A stretch of 64,000 bases of DNA, from assembly GCF_029633825.1 (NCBI RefSeq), contig NZ_CP090642.1, forward strand, positions 930,001 through 994,000, written 5' to 3'. The DNA is from Burkholderia contaminans. Its GTDB lineage: Bacteria > Pseudomonadota > Gammaproteobacteria > Burkholderiales > Burkholderiaceae. Made by a program: the position numbers and the translations under genes. The notes beneath the pieces were generated by a model. The model was not told the origin of the DNA. It was given only the letters and a program-made list of their open reading frames with translations, and did no database searches. The stretch's first letter is position 1. The number at the start of each line of letters is the position of its first letter. Shown one piece after another: positions 25,362 through 34,741 of the stretch.

Positions 25362-26546
25362 ATGACATCCCGCCTTGTCGCCGCGCTCGTTGCCGCGGCC
25401 TTGAGCTGCACCGCGCTGCCCGCCGCCTACGCACGCACCTACGTCGCGCCGACCGCGTCGTTCGGAACCGGAGCTTACGTTCACCGGTTCGTGCTGCGCG
25501 ACCCCGTCACGCACCGGCCGCTGCCGAATGCGCGCTACCGGCTGCTGCTGCCCGGGCAGGTGATCGCGGGGCTGCCGCCTCATGAAAAAGGCGGCGAAAG
25601 CGTCGTGTTCGGCACGACCGATGCCGCCGGACGCACGGTGCGGATCCGCCTGCCCGCCCGTCATCCCGAGCATGAGTGGGCGCTTCAGCCCATCGTCGGC
25701 GAAGGCGACATGGGCGGAACGTTCCGCGTGATCGACATCGATACGGGGCGACCCTACGGCCATTACTCATACGTACTCGACGTCACGGGCGCCTACCTGG
25801 CCTGCGGGCAGATCGACGCCAACGGCTATACCGTCTTCGCGCAATCGCACGAGGACCGCAAGCTCTGGTTGCACCCCACGGTATTGCGCATCCCCACGGA
25901 CACCGACTGGTGCGCAGGGCCTGCCGCGGACATCGCCAACAGTGCCGGCAATCCGGGCGTGCCCGATCTCTACACGCAGTACCTCGGCAGCCTGGTCGCC
26001 GACGGCCAGCATCTCGGCCGGGCACTCCGGCAACAGATCGCGGCCAAGATGGTCGCGCTGGCGATTGCCGAACGGGACGAAGGCCGCATCGACACTGCGC
26101 TCGAGGTGGGCAATTTCACGGATCGCATGTTGAACACGGTCGGTTACGACCTCGTCAATGCCGGCCTGAAGATCGATCGTGCGATGGCGATGATCGATGC
26201 GCGCCTCGCGAAATCGCCGGACGACGCGTATGCGCTCGACAGCAAGGGCTGGGCACTGTATCGCCTTGGTCGCAACGACGACGCGCTGACTTGGTTCGAC
26301 CGGTCGATCGCGATCTTCGCGAAGGACGGCGACATCGACAAGGATGCACGCGAAGCCTATGCAAGCGGGCTGACGCACAAGGGTGAAGTGCTGTGGAAGC
26401 TGGCGCGCCGGGATGAAGCGCGCGAGGCGTTCGCGCAGGCGCGGCAGGTGCAGCCGGAGAACGCCGACCTGGCGGAGACATTGAAACGGCTGGCGATCCC
26501 GCTCGGGCAGGATGGCGCGAAGGCGCCGGGTACGGCAAGCGAATAG
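25362..26546 (+). CDS. exported protein with C-terminal tetratricopeptide repeats
   Basis: A 394-residue protein with a clear signal peptide (MTSRLVAALVAAALSCTALPAAYA). Residues 35-150 look like a beta-rich carboxypeptidase-regulatory or surface-type domain (FVLRDPVTHRPLPNARYRLLLPG, GTTDAAGRTVRIRLPA). The last third has helical repeats of the TPR kind: AYALDSKGWALYRLGRNDDALTWFDRSI and GEVLWKLARRDEAREAFAQARQVQPEN. This suggests a periplasmic or outer-membrane scaffold. Two cysteines in the central part may form a disulfide. No operon partner; function unknown. Confidence 0.7.
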   Translation: MTSRLVAALVAAALSCTALPAAYARTYVAPTASFGTGAYVHRFVLRDPVTHRPLPNARYRLLLPGQVIAGLPPHEKGGESVVFGTTDAAGRTVRIRLPARHPEHEWALQPIVGEGDMGGTFRVIDIDTGRPYGHYSYVLDVTGAYLACGQIDANGYTVFAQSHEDRKLWLHPTVLRIPTDTDWCAGPAADIANSAGNPGVPDLYTQYLGSLVADGQHLGRALRQQIAAKMVALAIAERDEGRIDTALEVGNFTDRMLNTVGYDLVNAGLKIDRAMAMIDARLAKSPDDAYALDSKGWALYRLGRNDDALTWFDRSIAIFAKDGDIDKDAREAYASGLTHKGEVLWKLARRDEAREAFAQARQVQPENADLAETLKRLAIPLGQDGAKAPGTASE

Positions 26547-26672
26547 CCTGCGACGCGAGCGGGCATGCAAGCGGATGCCTTGCGCTGCAGCGGCTGTCGC
26601 GGGGCACGGGGCGCGCGGCGGCCGGCCGTGTCCGGCACCTTCACCGGACGAGGCCGGCCCCGCTCGCTTCCG

Positions 26673-26864
26673 TCACTCCTCGCCCTTCGCACCCGGGTTG
26701 AGCATCACGACGAAGCCGGCCACGCCGACCACCAGCGCGACCGCTCCGCCGCGCAGCGCCATCGTATTGTCGAACAGCAGCCCCGACACGACGGCCATCA
26801 TCCCCGCGAGCGACACGAACACCGCGATCGCCGCGACGACGATCCGGGACTGGCGGCGAATCAT
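26673..26864 (-). CDS. small two-helix membrane protein
   Basis: About 63 residues with two hydrophobic helices (IVVAAIAVFVSLAGMMAVVSGLLF and the GGAVALVVGVAGFVVML stretch) and an acidic end GAKGEE. It follows the universal stress gene, same strand. Two starts are possible: ATG 26864, 13 bases after that gene's stop, or ATG 26918 overlapping it by 41 bases; I prefer the former. Not recognised. Confidence 0.5.
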   Translation of the reverse strand: MIRRQSRIVVAAIAVFVSLAGMMAVVSGLLFDNTMALRGGAVALVVGVAGFVVMLNPGAKGEE

Positions 26865-26877
26865 CGCGCGCGCCGCG

Positions 26878-27357
26878 TCAAGCAGCCGCGGCGGTAGCCG
26901 CTGCGTCGTGATCGTCACTGCGAATCAGCAGCACCGGGCACTTCGAGCCGCGCACGAAGCGCTCCGCGACGCTGCCGAGCAGCACGCGCCGGATCCCGCG
27001 CCGCCCATGCGTGCCGACCACCGCGAGATCGACCGCGCCTTCCTTCACGTAGCGCTGCAGGCGCTCCGCGATGTCCTCGCCGATGCTTTCGGTCTCGACG
27101 AGTTCTGCCTCGCCCTTCGCACCGGCCCGCGCGAGGATCTGCTCGGCTTCGCGCAGCACCTTGCGCCCGTCGTCGCGCATCTCCTCGACCAGTGCGTGCG
27201 GATCGAAACGGCCCGCGTAAGTGAACAGCACCGACTTGTCCACCACATACACGACGCTGACGTGTGCGTCGCTTGCCAGCGCGACCTTCACTGCCTCGGC
27301 AAGCGCCTGCTTCGACGACGCGCTGCCGTCGACGGCCACCATGATCTTCTTGTACAT
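26878..27357 (-). CDS. universal stress protein (UspA family)
   Basis: A 159-residue single Usp domain. It begins MYKKIMVAVDGSASSKQAL and has the ATP-binding signature GTHGRRGIRRVLLGSVAERFVRGSKCPVLLIR (G-2x-G-9x-G-S pattern), so it is of the nucleotide-binding kind. These cytosolic dimers respond to starvation and low oxygen. The C-terminal DAAATAAAA is a low-complexity extension. It is followed by a small membrane protein in the same direction. Confidence 0.93.
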   Translation of the reverse strand: MYKKIMVAVDGSASSKQALAEAVKVALASDAHVSVVYVVDKSVLFTYAGRFDPHALVEEMRDDGRKVLREAEQILARAGAKGEAELVETESIGEDIAERLQRYVKEGAVDLAVVGTHGRRGIRRVLLGSVAERFVRGSKCPVLLIRSDDHDAAATAAAA

Positions 27358-27652
27358 GCGAACCTCGCTGGGGTGAGTTGCCGCACGTCTGATCGCGCGG
27401 CCTTGTGACCATCATCGGCGGTTGGCTGGTTCGAATGTTGATGGCGATCAAGGCCGACCGGACGCCATCCGTGCGGCAAAGCGTCGCGACGTGATGCCGA
27501 TACCGCTCGCCTGCGGCAAGGTCGCCAACCGGCCCGACACGGAAGCCGAAGCAGCGGGATCGAGCGGTCATCGTGCCGAAAGCGCTATCATCGAATGTGC
27601 GACTTTCGTCCGGCCCTTATTTGCCGGCCCACTTTCAACTCGCTCAACCGAC

Positions 27653-28414
27653 ATGACAACGACTACCGAACGCGTGGACGGCGCCGCCCAGCATCTCGTC
27701 GCCGCCCGCCATGCCGGCTCGCCCGGCCCGCTGCTGCCCGATGCGCTGCGCCCCGAGAACGTCGAGACCGCCCTCGCGATCCAGCAGCGCGTGGCCGACC
27801 TGCTCGGCGAACCCGTCGGCGGCTGGAAATGCGCGCTGCCGCCGCCCGACCGCGTGATCCTCGCGCCGATCTTCGCATCGACGATCCGCGAGGCCGATGC
27901 GCCGTACCGCGTCGTCGGCGGCCCGATCGTGCGGATCGAACCGGAAATCGCATTCGTGCTCGATCGCGACCTGCCTGCGCGCGAACAGCCTTACGACGAA
28001 CAGGACGTGCGCGACGCGATCCGCGAAGTGCGCATCGTGCTCGAAGTGCTCGGTTGCCGCTATGCGGAGCCCACGCGCGCATCGAAGTTCGAGCTGCTGG
28101 CCGACGGGCAATTCAACCAGGGGCTGTGCGTCGGCCCGGTCGTGCCCGACGGGCTGAACGTGCCGCTCGAGACGCTGGCGCTGACGTTCGAAGGCGCGCT
28201 GAACCGCGCGATCGACGGCCGCCATCCGGACGGCGATCCGCTGAAGCCGCTGGTATGGCTCGTCAATTTCCTCGCGTCGCGCGGCGACGCCGTGCGCGCC
28301 GGGCAGATCGTGACGACCGGTTCGTACGCGGGCGCGATCGACGTGCCGCTCGGCGATGCGCTGACGGTACGCTTCGGCGAACTCGGCAGCCTGTCGGTGA
28401 CGTTGACGGCTTGA
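27653..28414 (+). CDS. 2-keto-4-pentenoate hydratase (MhpD-like)
   Basis: A 253-residue protein of the fumarylacetoacetate hydrolase superfamily, hydratase branch. Family blocks: GGWKCALPPPDRVILAPIF, the metal-ligand acids in RIEPEIAFVLDRDLP, and ASKFELLADGQFNQGLCVG. Members add water to 2-hydroxypenta-2,4-dienoate in aromatic meta-cleavage. No other catabolic gene lies here, so the true substrate could differ. The frame starts far upstream, but MTTTTERVDG is the first start with sensible N-terminal content. Confidence 0.85.
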   Translation: MTTTTERVDGAAQHLVAARHAGSPGPLLPDALRPENVETALAIQQRVADLLGEPVGGWKCALPPPDRVILAPIFASTIREADAPYRVVGGPIVRIEPEIAFVLDRDLPAREQPYDEQDVRDAIREVRIVLEVLGCRYAEPTRASKFELLADGQFNQGLCVGPVVPDGLNVPLETLALTFEGALNRAIDGRHPDGDPLKPLVWLVNFLASRGDAVRAGQIVTTGSYAGAIDVPLGDALTVRFGELGSLSVTLTA

Positions 28415-28494
28415 TGCGTGTGGTGGGTGGGAGCGGTTGCGCTGATCGCTGATCACAGCGTGACAGCGGGGATCGATGCGTGGCGTGTTTCGTG

Positions 28495-28635
28495 ACCGTT
28501 TTCGGGTGTGCGGCTGCCCGTGCTGCCTTGACGGCAATGTCATCGCGACCACGCCCACAACCACACAACCAAACCCCACCCATGCCGATGCCGACAGCGA
28601 TTCGCCAAGCAGCGCCACGCTGATGCCGACGCCGG
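28495..28635 (-). pseudogene. C-terminal relic of an EamA-type transporter
   Basis: On the minus strand about 45 codons read GVGISVALLGESLSASAWVG, then a GCVVVGVVAMTLPSRQ helix, the usual last helix of EamA/DMT transporters. The rest of the gene is missing: upstream codons diverge at once and no start precedes it. It occupies most of the 290-base gap between the hydratase and the acetyltransferase. Confidence 0.45.
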
Positions 28636-28706
28636 AAGATCGTTCGTCTATCTTTGGACGACATGAGGTGCTGTACAAACCGCCATAACAGACACCGAGG
28701 GCTTCA

Positions 28707-29261
28707 ATGGATGAAACGACAGGCGCGATCAAGCGCGCCGCTCGCTACCGCGCAGCACGCGAGCAAGACGTCGACGCGCTCGTCGAACTGGTCAATGCGG
28801 CGTACCGCCCGACGACGTCTGCAGGCGGATGGACACATGAGTCGGCCCTGATCGACGGCCCGCGGATCACGTCGTCGCAGCTCGGCGCGACGCTGCGGGC
28901 CCCGGACTCCGTCCTGCTCGTCGCCGAGATCGACGGCAGTATCGCCGGCTGCATCGAAGTCAGGAAAGACGGAAACGCGGCCTATATCGGCACCTTGGCC
29001 GTCGCGCCGTCAATGCAGGATCGTGGGCTCGGAAAGGCGTTGCTGCACGAAGCCGAGCAATTCGCCGTTCGCAGCTGGCAGATCGAGACGGCCGTGATGG
29101 TTGTCCTGTCGGCACGCCGCGAGCTGAGCGACTTCTACTTGCGCCGCGGCTACACGCGAACCGGCGAGCGGATGGGCTACCCGTTCGACGCGGGTGTCGG
29201 CAGGCCTCGAGACGAAAGCCTGACCATCGAAACGCTGATCAGGAACATTGCGCGCGACTGA
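28707..29261 (+). CDS. GNAT-family N-acetyltransferase
   Basis: A 184-residue GNAT protein. Motif A, which binds acetyl-CoA, is YIGTLAVAPSMQDRGLGKALL (Q-x-x-G-x-G pattern), and motif B is LSDFYLRRGYTRTGERMGYP. The acceptor substrate cannot be told; both small amines and peptides are possible for this branch. The stop overlaps the first base of a downstream frame, but the next gene itself begins 140 bases later. Confidence 0.85.
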   Translation: MDETTGAIKRAARYRAAREQDVDALVELVNAAYRPTTSAGGWTHESALIDGPRITSSQLGATLRAPDSVLLVAEIDGSIAGCIEVRKDGNAAYIGTLAVAPSMQDRGLGKALLHEAEQFAVRSWQIETAVMVVLSARRELSDFYLRRGYTRTGERMGYPFDAGVGRPRDESLTIETLIRNIARD

Positions 29262-29401
29262 TGCCGCGTGCCGTCGCATCGAGCCCTTTCGCAACGACAT
29301 GCCCCGTATCTCGCTCGTCCCAGCGTGATAACGTTGCACATCATCGCGTCCACCACAACCCAACCCCGGACACGCGCATCGCCTTCAAGCCGATACCGAC
29401 C

Positions 29402-30814
29402 ATGTCGCTGACACCGCTTCCCGCCCTGCTCGACGAAACCCTGCGCACCGTCGCGCGCCGCTATCGGCTGCCGCCGCTCGACAGCGCGTCATCACCGGCC
29501 GACGCCGCGAACCCGGCCGCCACGCTGGCAATCGTGATCGAGGAAGCGCGCCGGATGCGAAGCGACGGACAGACGCCCGACGCGGTACTGCGGCAGCGCT
29601 TCATCGACGCCCTCGCGCAGATGATCCGCGATGCAATGGACACGCACGCCGGCGATCCCGCCTTCCAGGCCGCGGTGCTGCGGCACGATGCGCCGAGCGT
29701 GCGCGAATACGCGTCGTTGTCCGCGCACGCCGAGCAGGACCGGCGCGCGCTGCACTCGGCCGTCAACGCGATCGCGCACCCGGCCAAGCTCGAGCGCAGC
29801 GCCCGCCCATGGCAACGCGACGGGCTCGCGCGGCTGCATGCGGCCGCCACCGCCGCGTCGTGGGCCGACCTGCACGACACGCTGCGGCACCTGCTCGCGC
29901 TGCCCGACATGGCGACCGACGCCGCGTTCGAGCAGGACATCGTCAAGCTGAAAGACAGCCCCGCGCTCGAACGCATGCTGCGCATCGACGCACTGGCATC
30001 GGACGAGCACGTGCGTCGCTACCGGTCGCTCTGGGTGCGCCAGGGCCCGCTCGAAGGCAGCACCGTCGCCGTCGCGCAGGGCGTCGCGTCGCAGCAGCGC
30101 GGCGCAGCCGTCGAAGCACTGGCCGCGCTGGCGCTCGACGCGCTGGCGCGCCGGCTCGACGCCGTCGACGCACGCCGCACGTACCGGGTGGTGACGTCGA
30201 TGCGCGTGCCGTCATCGATTCCGGGCCGCCACGATCGCGCGAAAACCGAATGGGACGCGATCCTGCTCGAACGCACGCGCGGCGATGATCCGGCGCCCGT
30301 GTGGAACGTGCGCTTCCTCGTCGAAGCGAAAGCGTCCGCGGACGCCGCGACCACCGACCTGCCGCGGCTGCTGCGCGGCCTGAACCTGCTCGCGCAGGCC
30401 GACCCGGACACGATCTATTCGTTCGAGACGCACCAGGGCACGGTGCGCGTGCAGGGTGCGTCGCTGCGCGCGCTGACGACCGACGAAGCGACGCTGCCAC
30501 GCGAAGTGCTCTATTGCTGCGATGCGTCCGCGGATGCAACGCCACGCCTGCTGGGCGCCGCGAGCCGGACGCAGCTGCTGTCGGCTCAGGCGAGCCTCGA
30601 ATACGCGAGCGCGCTCGTGCAGCGGCCGGATGCCGATCCGGGCGGCCTGGGTGTCGTCTGGCACGCGCTGCTGACGCTGCCGCAATGGCATGCCGTGCTG
30701 CACCAGTACCCGTCGTTGCGGCAGGTCCGCGAGCTGATGGTGGCGATCGACGACTTGCGGGCCGCGATCGACGATGTCGACGAAGGCGGTGTGGCGAGCA
30801 GCGCGTACGCGTGA
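29402..30814 (+). CDS. conserved hypothetical protein with PD-(D/E)XK-like core
   Basis: A 470-residue cytosolic protein. Residues 1-260 are helical. Around residues 265-330 a strand-rich segment contains EWDAILL (Asp285) and FLVEAKA (Glu308, Lys310), the D...E-x-K arrangement of PD-(D/E)XK nucleases. The spacing fits, but I cannot prove the fold. A conserved-looking helical C-terminus follows. The frame opens 47 codons earlier; MSLTPLPALLDE is the first plausible start. Standing alone, downstream of a GNAT gene. A nuclease role would be inference. Confidence 0.55.
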   Translation: MSLTPLPALLDETLRTVARRYRLPPLDSASSPADAANPAATLAIVIEEARRMRSDGQTPDAVLRQRFIDALAQMIRDAMDTHAGDPAFQAAVLRHDAPSVREYASLSAHAEQDRRALHSAVNAIAHPAKLERSARPWQRDGLARLHAAATAASWADLHDTLRHLLALPDMATDAAFEQDIVKLKDSPALERMLRIDALASDEHVRRYRSLWVRQGPLEGSTVAVAQGVASQQRGAAVEALAALALDALARRLDAVDARRTYRVVTSMRVPSSIPGRHDRAKTEWDAILLERTRGDDPAPVWNVRFLVEAKASADAATTDLPRLLRGLNLLAQADPDTIYSFETHQGTVRVQGASLRALTTDEATLPREVLYCCDASADATPRLLGAASRTQLLSAQASLEYASALVQRPDADPGGLGVVWHALLTLPQWHAVLHQYPSLRQVRELMVAIDDLRAAIDDVDEGGVASSAYA

Positions 30815-31001
30815 CGCGCGAGCCGGATCGGACCGGCGATCGACACGACTAGCCGTCCGGCGCGAACTGGTTGCCGATGCACCGGGCCGCCGCTCGCACC
30901 GGCGAAATTCGTGCATCCGTTGCGGTACGATACGCGCCGGGGCGAAACGCCTCACCTGAGAGACCCGGCCGCTGCGGCCCCCTACCCGGCACAAGAAAAA
31001 A

Positions 31002-33173
31002 ATGCCCAAAAGCCCATTGCTGCACCGAAACCTGTTCGCCGCGCTGGCGGCCAGCCTGTTCTGCATTCCGACGGCCCATGCCAGCGGCGACGACGGCTGC
31101 TATTCACCGACCACGCTCCGGCAGACCACCTACTCCTGCGCCAACGTGCCGATGCTGAGCCCGGCCAACGACACGCGCATCAACGCGATGCTGATGATGG
31201 TCGACAGCACCAAGGTCGCGCAGGCGTTTCCGGACCCGAAGACGATCCCCGTGAAAGACCGGATCAACCAGATCATCGTGCCGTTCCCGATGGACTTCTC
31301 CGGATGGATCTATATCGGGCAGAAGGAGCCCGACAAGACCGGCGGCGCAGCGGATACCGGAACACCGTCGAACCAGTACGCCGACGGCGAAGGCAGCATC
31401 TGCCGCAGCATGGCGTCGGGCGCCGACGCATTCAACGACGCGCTCGGCAGTGCCGGCAGCCTCCCCGCCGATGAAGCCACGCGCCTGCGCGCGGCGCGCG
31501 CCGACATCGCGCAGAAGACCTGCGCCGCCGGCGGCGCGAGTGCCGCGTGGGCCAGACCGCCCGTCAAGTCGGCGCTCGGCCAGCAGTTCGCCGCGTACCT
31601 CGACGGCACGAACGCGTTCTACCGTGCCGACTTCCTCACCGCGACCCGGGCCTTCGCGAGCGCGTCCCACAGCGCGAACCCGTGGCTGAAGGAAACCGGC
31701 CTCTATATGGCCGGGCGCGCGCAGCTGAACGCCGCTCAGGCCAACGTGTTCGACAACGACAGCCCCACGCCGACGCGCGGCCGCGTGGCGAAGGTGTCGC
31801 TCGACGCCGCGAATACGGTGTTTCGCACTTACCTGAAGGTGTACCCGCAGGGGCGCTATGCGACCTCCGCAAACGGGCTGCTGCGGCGTGTCGCGTGGCT
31901 CGGCGGGAACGTCACGCAGCAGGCCGACCTGTACGGGCACGCGCTCGCACGCTGGTCGCCGGCGACGTCGAACGTGCCGCTGATCCAGCTGGCGAACGAA
32001 CTCGACAGCAAGCTGCTGTTCGGAGCGGAATTCGACGCGAGCCAGATCCAGTCGCCGACCGTGCTCGCGACCGTCGACCTGCTGCGCATGCGCACGTCGG
32101 ACAGCAGCGATTCGAGCCGCGCCAAGCCGCTGACGCTGGACGAACTGCAGGCGCAGAAGCCGCGTTTCGCGAACGCGCCCGCGCTGTACGACTACCTGCT
32201 CGCGACCTGGTACGTCCAGATCGGGCACAAGCCGGACGCCGCGCTCGCATTGCTGCCGCAGACGCCCGCTGAGCCGCTCGACTACTTCGGCCTGAGCCAG
32301 CAGGCGCTGCGCGGCTTCGCGCTGGAGGACAGCGGCCAGTCCGACAAGGCGCGCCAGCTGTGGCGCGACCTGATCCCGCTCGCGAAATTCCGCTTCCAGC
32401 GCGAGGCGCTGGAGCTCGCGCTCGCGATCAACCTGGAACAGGCCGGGCTCGTCAACGACGCATTCGCCGACGATTCGCCCGTGCAGAACGCCGCGATCCG
32501 TGCCGTGCTGCTGCAACGCTCGGCCAATGCGGACCTGCTGCGCGCGCAAGCGCAAAACCAGGCGAGCGGCGGCGCGCTGCGCGACACCGCGCTGTACACG
32601 CTGCTGTACAAGGAGCTCACCCGCTCGCACTACGCCGAGTTCATCGCTGATGCCGCGCTGGTGCCCGGCAAGCCGGCCGATCCGTTGAAGCCGTTCGTCG
32701 CGGCCGGCGCGAGGAACGAAGACGCTTATACGTGCCCGTCCGCGCACGACATCGCCACGGTGCTCCAGCAGAATCCCGCCGATCCGAAAGGGCTGAACTG
32801 CCTCGCCGATTTCGTGCGCCTGCACCCGCCCGCACCCGGCGTCGAAAGCGATCCGGTGCCGATGTGGATCCGCAACGCAGCGACGAAGGCCGCCACGGGC
32901 ATTCCGTCGACGCTCGGCGCGGGGCCGTCGCAGTTCGACGGCAAACCGTACGAGCGGATGTCGAGCTACGTGACGGTGATGGCCGATGCACAGGCGAACC
33001 CGAACGATCGCGCCTACGCGTACTATCGTGCGATCAAGTGCTATGCACCGGGCGGCACCAACGAATGCGGCGGCAAGGACGTGCCGAAGAACGTGCGCAA
33101 GCGCTGGTTCGATACGCTGAAGGCGAGCTACGCGGGCAGCCCGTGGGCGCAGAAGCTTCGCTACTACTGGTAA
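31002..33173 (+). CDS. large exported protein with helical repeats
   Basis: A 723-residue protein with a signal peptide ending near AHA-SG (residue 28). Several cysteines follow in the mature N-terminus (GCYSP, YSCAN, SICRSM) and C-terminus (YTCPSAH, LNCLADF, IKCYAPGGTNECGG), consistent with periplasmic disulfides. The middle is made of degenerate helical hairpins (FLTATRAFASASHSANPWLKETGLYMAGRAQ; ANTVFRTYLKVYPQGRYATSANG), resembling TPR/YfiO-type scaffolds. The downstream DUF3142 gene starts 7 bases after the stop, so both are one operon. Family not recognised. Confidence 0.7.
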   Translation: MPKSPLLHRNLFAALAASLFCIPTAHASGDDGCYSPTTLRQTTYSCANVPMLSPANDTRINAMLMMVDSTKVAQAFPDPKTIPVKDRINQIIVPFPMDFSGWIYIGQKEPDKTGGAADTGTPSNQYADGEGSICRSMASGADAFNDALGSAGSLPADEATRLRAARADIAQKTCAAGGASAAWARPPVKSALGQQFAAYLDGTNAFYRADFLTATRAFASASHSANPWLKETGLYMAGRAQLNAAQANVFDNDSPTPTRGRVAKVSLDAANTVFRTYLKVYPQGRYATSANGLLRRVAWLGGNVTQQADLYGHALARWSPATSNVPLIQLANELDSKLLFGAEFDASQIQSPTVLATVDLLRMRTSDSSDSSRAKPLTLDELQAQKPRFANAPALYDYLLATWYVQIGHKPDAALALLPQTPAEPLDYFGLSQQALRGFALEDSGQSDKARQLWRDLIPLAKFRFQREALELALAINLEQAGLVNDAFADDSPVQNAAIRAVLLQRSANADLLRAQAQNQASGGALRDTALYTLLYKELTRSHYAEFIADAALVPGKPADPLKPFVAAGARNEDAYTCPSAHDIATVLQQNPADPKGLNCLADFVRLHPPAPGVESDPVPMWIRNAATKAATGIPSTLGAGPSQFDGKPYERMSSYVTVMADAQANPNDRAYAYYRAIKCYAPGGTNECGGKDVPKNVRKRWFDTLKASYAGSPWAQKLRYYW

Positions 33174-33180
33174 GCGCCTC

Positions 33181-33897
33181 GTGAAGCGCATCGCGCGCCT
33201 GGCGTGTATCGCACTGCTGCTGGCCGGACGCGTCGCACAGGCCGGCACCGTCGACGCCGCGCGGTATGACGCGTTCTGGCTGTGGGCAGGCGTGAAGCCG
33301 CAGGCGGTCGTGCACGGCGCGCGCACCGTGTACGTGCTGCAAGGGCAGATCGAGGCGCCGCCGCGGGACGAGTCGCAGGTCCGCGTGATCGCGCAGGGCG
33401 TGGCGCTGCCGCCCGCGCCGCAGGCGCGCGTGTGGCTCGTCTATCGCGCGCATACGCTGCGCTGGACGCCGCGCGTCACGCAGATCATGCTCGCGCAGCT
33501 CACGCGCTGGCGCGCGTCGGGCCGCACGATCACCGGCATCCAGATCGACTTCGATGCGCGCACGCGCCACCTGCAGGATTACCTCGAATTCCTGCGGTCG
33601 CTGCGCGACACGCTGCCCGCCGACTATCGGCTCAGCATCACCGGGCTGCTCGACTGGAGCAGCCGCATCGATACCGACCAGGTGAACCAGCTCAGGGGGA
33701 TCGTCGACGAAGTGGTCGTGCAGACCTACCAGGGCCGCCGCACGATCCCCGACTATGCGGACTACCTGCCGCGCGTCGCACGGCTGCAGTTGCCGTTTCG
33801 CATCGGCATCATCCAGGGCGGCGAATGGGACGCGCCGCCGTACCTCGCGACGAACCCGTGGTTCCGTGGCTACGTCGTGTTCCTGCGCAACGGCTGA
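33181..33897 (+). CDS. DUF3142 domain exported protein
   Basis: A 238-residue protein with a signal peptide (MKRIARLACIALLLAGRVAQA) and a GTG start 7 bases after the upstream stop. The body matches DUF3142, a TIM-barrel-like family: YDAFWLWAGVKPQ, TGIQIDFDARTRHLQDYLEFLRSLR (the Asp pair after a strand, as in glycoside-hydrolase-like barrels), LSITGLLDWS and VVVQTYQGRRTIPDY. Possible carbohydrate-active enzyme working with the large exported protein in the same operon; this is inference. Confidence 0.75.
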   Translation: MKRIARLACIALLLAGRVAQAGTVDAARYDAFWLWAGVKPQAVVHGARTVYVLQGQIEAPPRDESQVRVIAQGVALPPAPQARVWLVYRAHTLRWTPRVTQIMLAQLTRWRASGRTITGIQIDFDARTRHLQDYLEFLRSLRDTLPADYRLSITGLLDWSSRIDTDQVNQLRGIVDEVVVQTYQGRRTIPDYADYLPRVARLQLPFRIGIIQGGEWDAPPYLATNPWFRGYVVFLRNG

Positions 33898-33925
33898 CAT
33901 GACTCGCGCGGTCAATCGGGACCGC

Positions 33926-34576
33926 TTACGCGGCGCCCGCGATCGTGCTGCCGAGCCCGGCGAGCGCAATCACGAGCAGCGCGCCCGCTGACGAAGCCGT
34001 GATCCATCGCTGCTTGCGATGAATCAGCGGATGGTTGATCGCGGCCATGTAGCCGGTCAGGATCGTGAAATCGACCGCGATCCACAGTGCGGCCAGGATT
34101 GCCAGGCTCACGCGCGAATCCGGCGTGATGCCGACGAACTGCGGAAAGAACGCGACGAAGAACAGCAGGTCCTTCGGATTCGCGATGCCGACGAGAAAGC
34201 CGCGCACGACGCCCGGCAAGCCGCGCGCCTGCGATGCCGGCTCGCCTTCCCGCGCGTCATTGCCGTCGCGCGTCCGGCCGGCGCGCCATTCGCCGAGCAG
34301 CGTCCGGACGGCCAGTACCGCGATGAACACGCAACCCGCCACGTGCAGCCCGGTCAACAGACGCTCGCTGACGAGTACGACGCCGAACACCATCAGCATC
34401 GCCCCCGCGATCATCACGAGGCTCGCGGCATTCGCGCCGACCGCAGTCAGCATCCCCTGGCGGAAGCCGCGCCGCGCGACGGTGCCGACCACGAGCATGA
34501 CGACCGGGCCGGGCGTCGCGATGAGCAGCACGATCGCGGCGAGATAGGCGAACAGCAGCGGGTAATGAAGTGCCAT
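33926..34576 (-). CDS. LysE/RhtB family amino-acid exporter
   Basis: A 216-residue inner-membrane protein with six hydrophobic segments and the family start ATPGPVVMLVVGTVARRGFRQG, plus GFLVGIANPKDLLFFVAFFPQF. Members export amino acids or derivatives. The central loop (about residues 105-120) is unusually charged. It is divergent from a LysR gene, the common arrangement in which the regulator senses the exported compound. Confidence 0.92.
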   Translation of the reverse strand: MALHYPLLFAYLAAIVLLIATPGPVVMLVVGTVARRGFRQGMLTAVGANAASLVMIAGAMLMVFGVVLVSERLLTGLHVAGCVFIAVLAVRTLLGEWRAGRTRDGNDAREGEPASQARGLPGVVRGFLVGIANPKDLLFFVAFFPQFVGITPDSRVSLAILAALWIAVDFTILTGYMAAINHPLIHRKQRWITASSAGALLVIALAGLGSTIAGAA

Positions 34577-34741
34577 GACAAAAAGTTGTTGGGTGAATGG
34601 ACGCGCGTGCCCGCCGCGGTGGCATCATCGTGCTTCAGCGCAGCGGATTGCACGGTTTTCTGAAGTATTGCGTACCCGCCAAGCTGTTGAAAAACGGAAA
34701 ATCCTGCCGGATGACATGAGTTTTATTCATATTCGAAACCC

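Noticed and set aside
27420..27440. GGTTCGAAT resembling a tRNA T-arm
   Set aside because: No matching cloverleaf arms on either side; no tRNA genes were found in the window.
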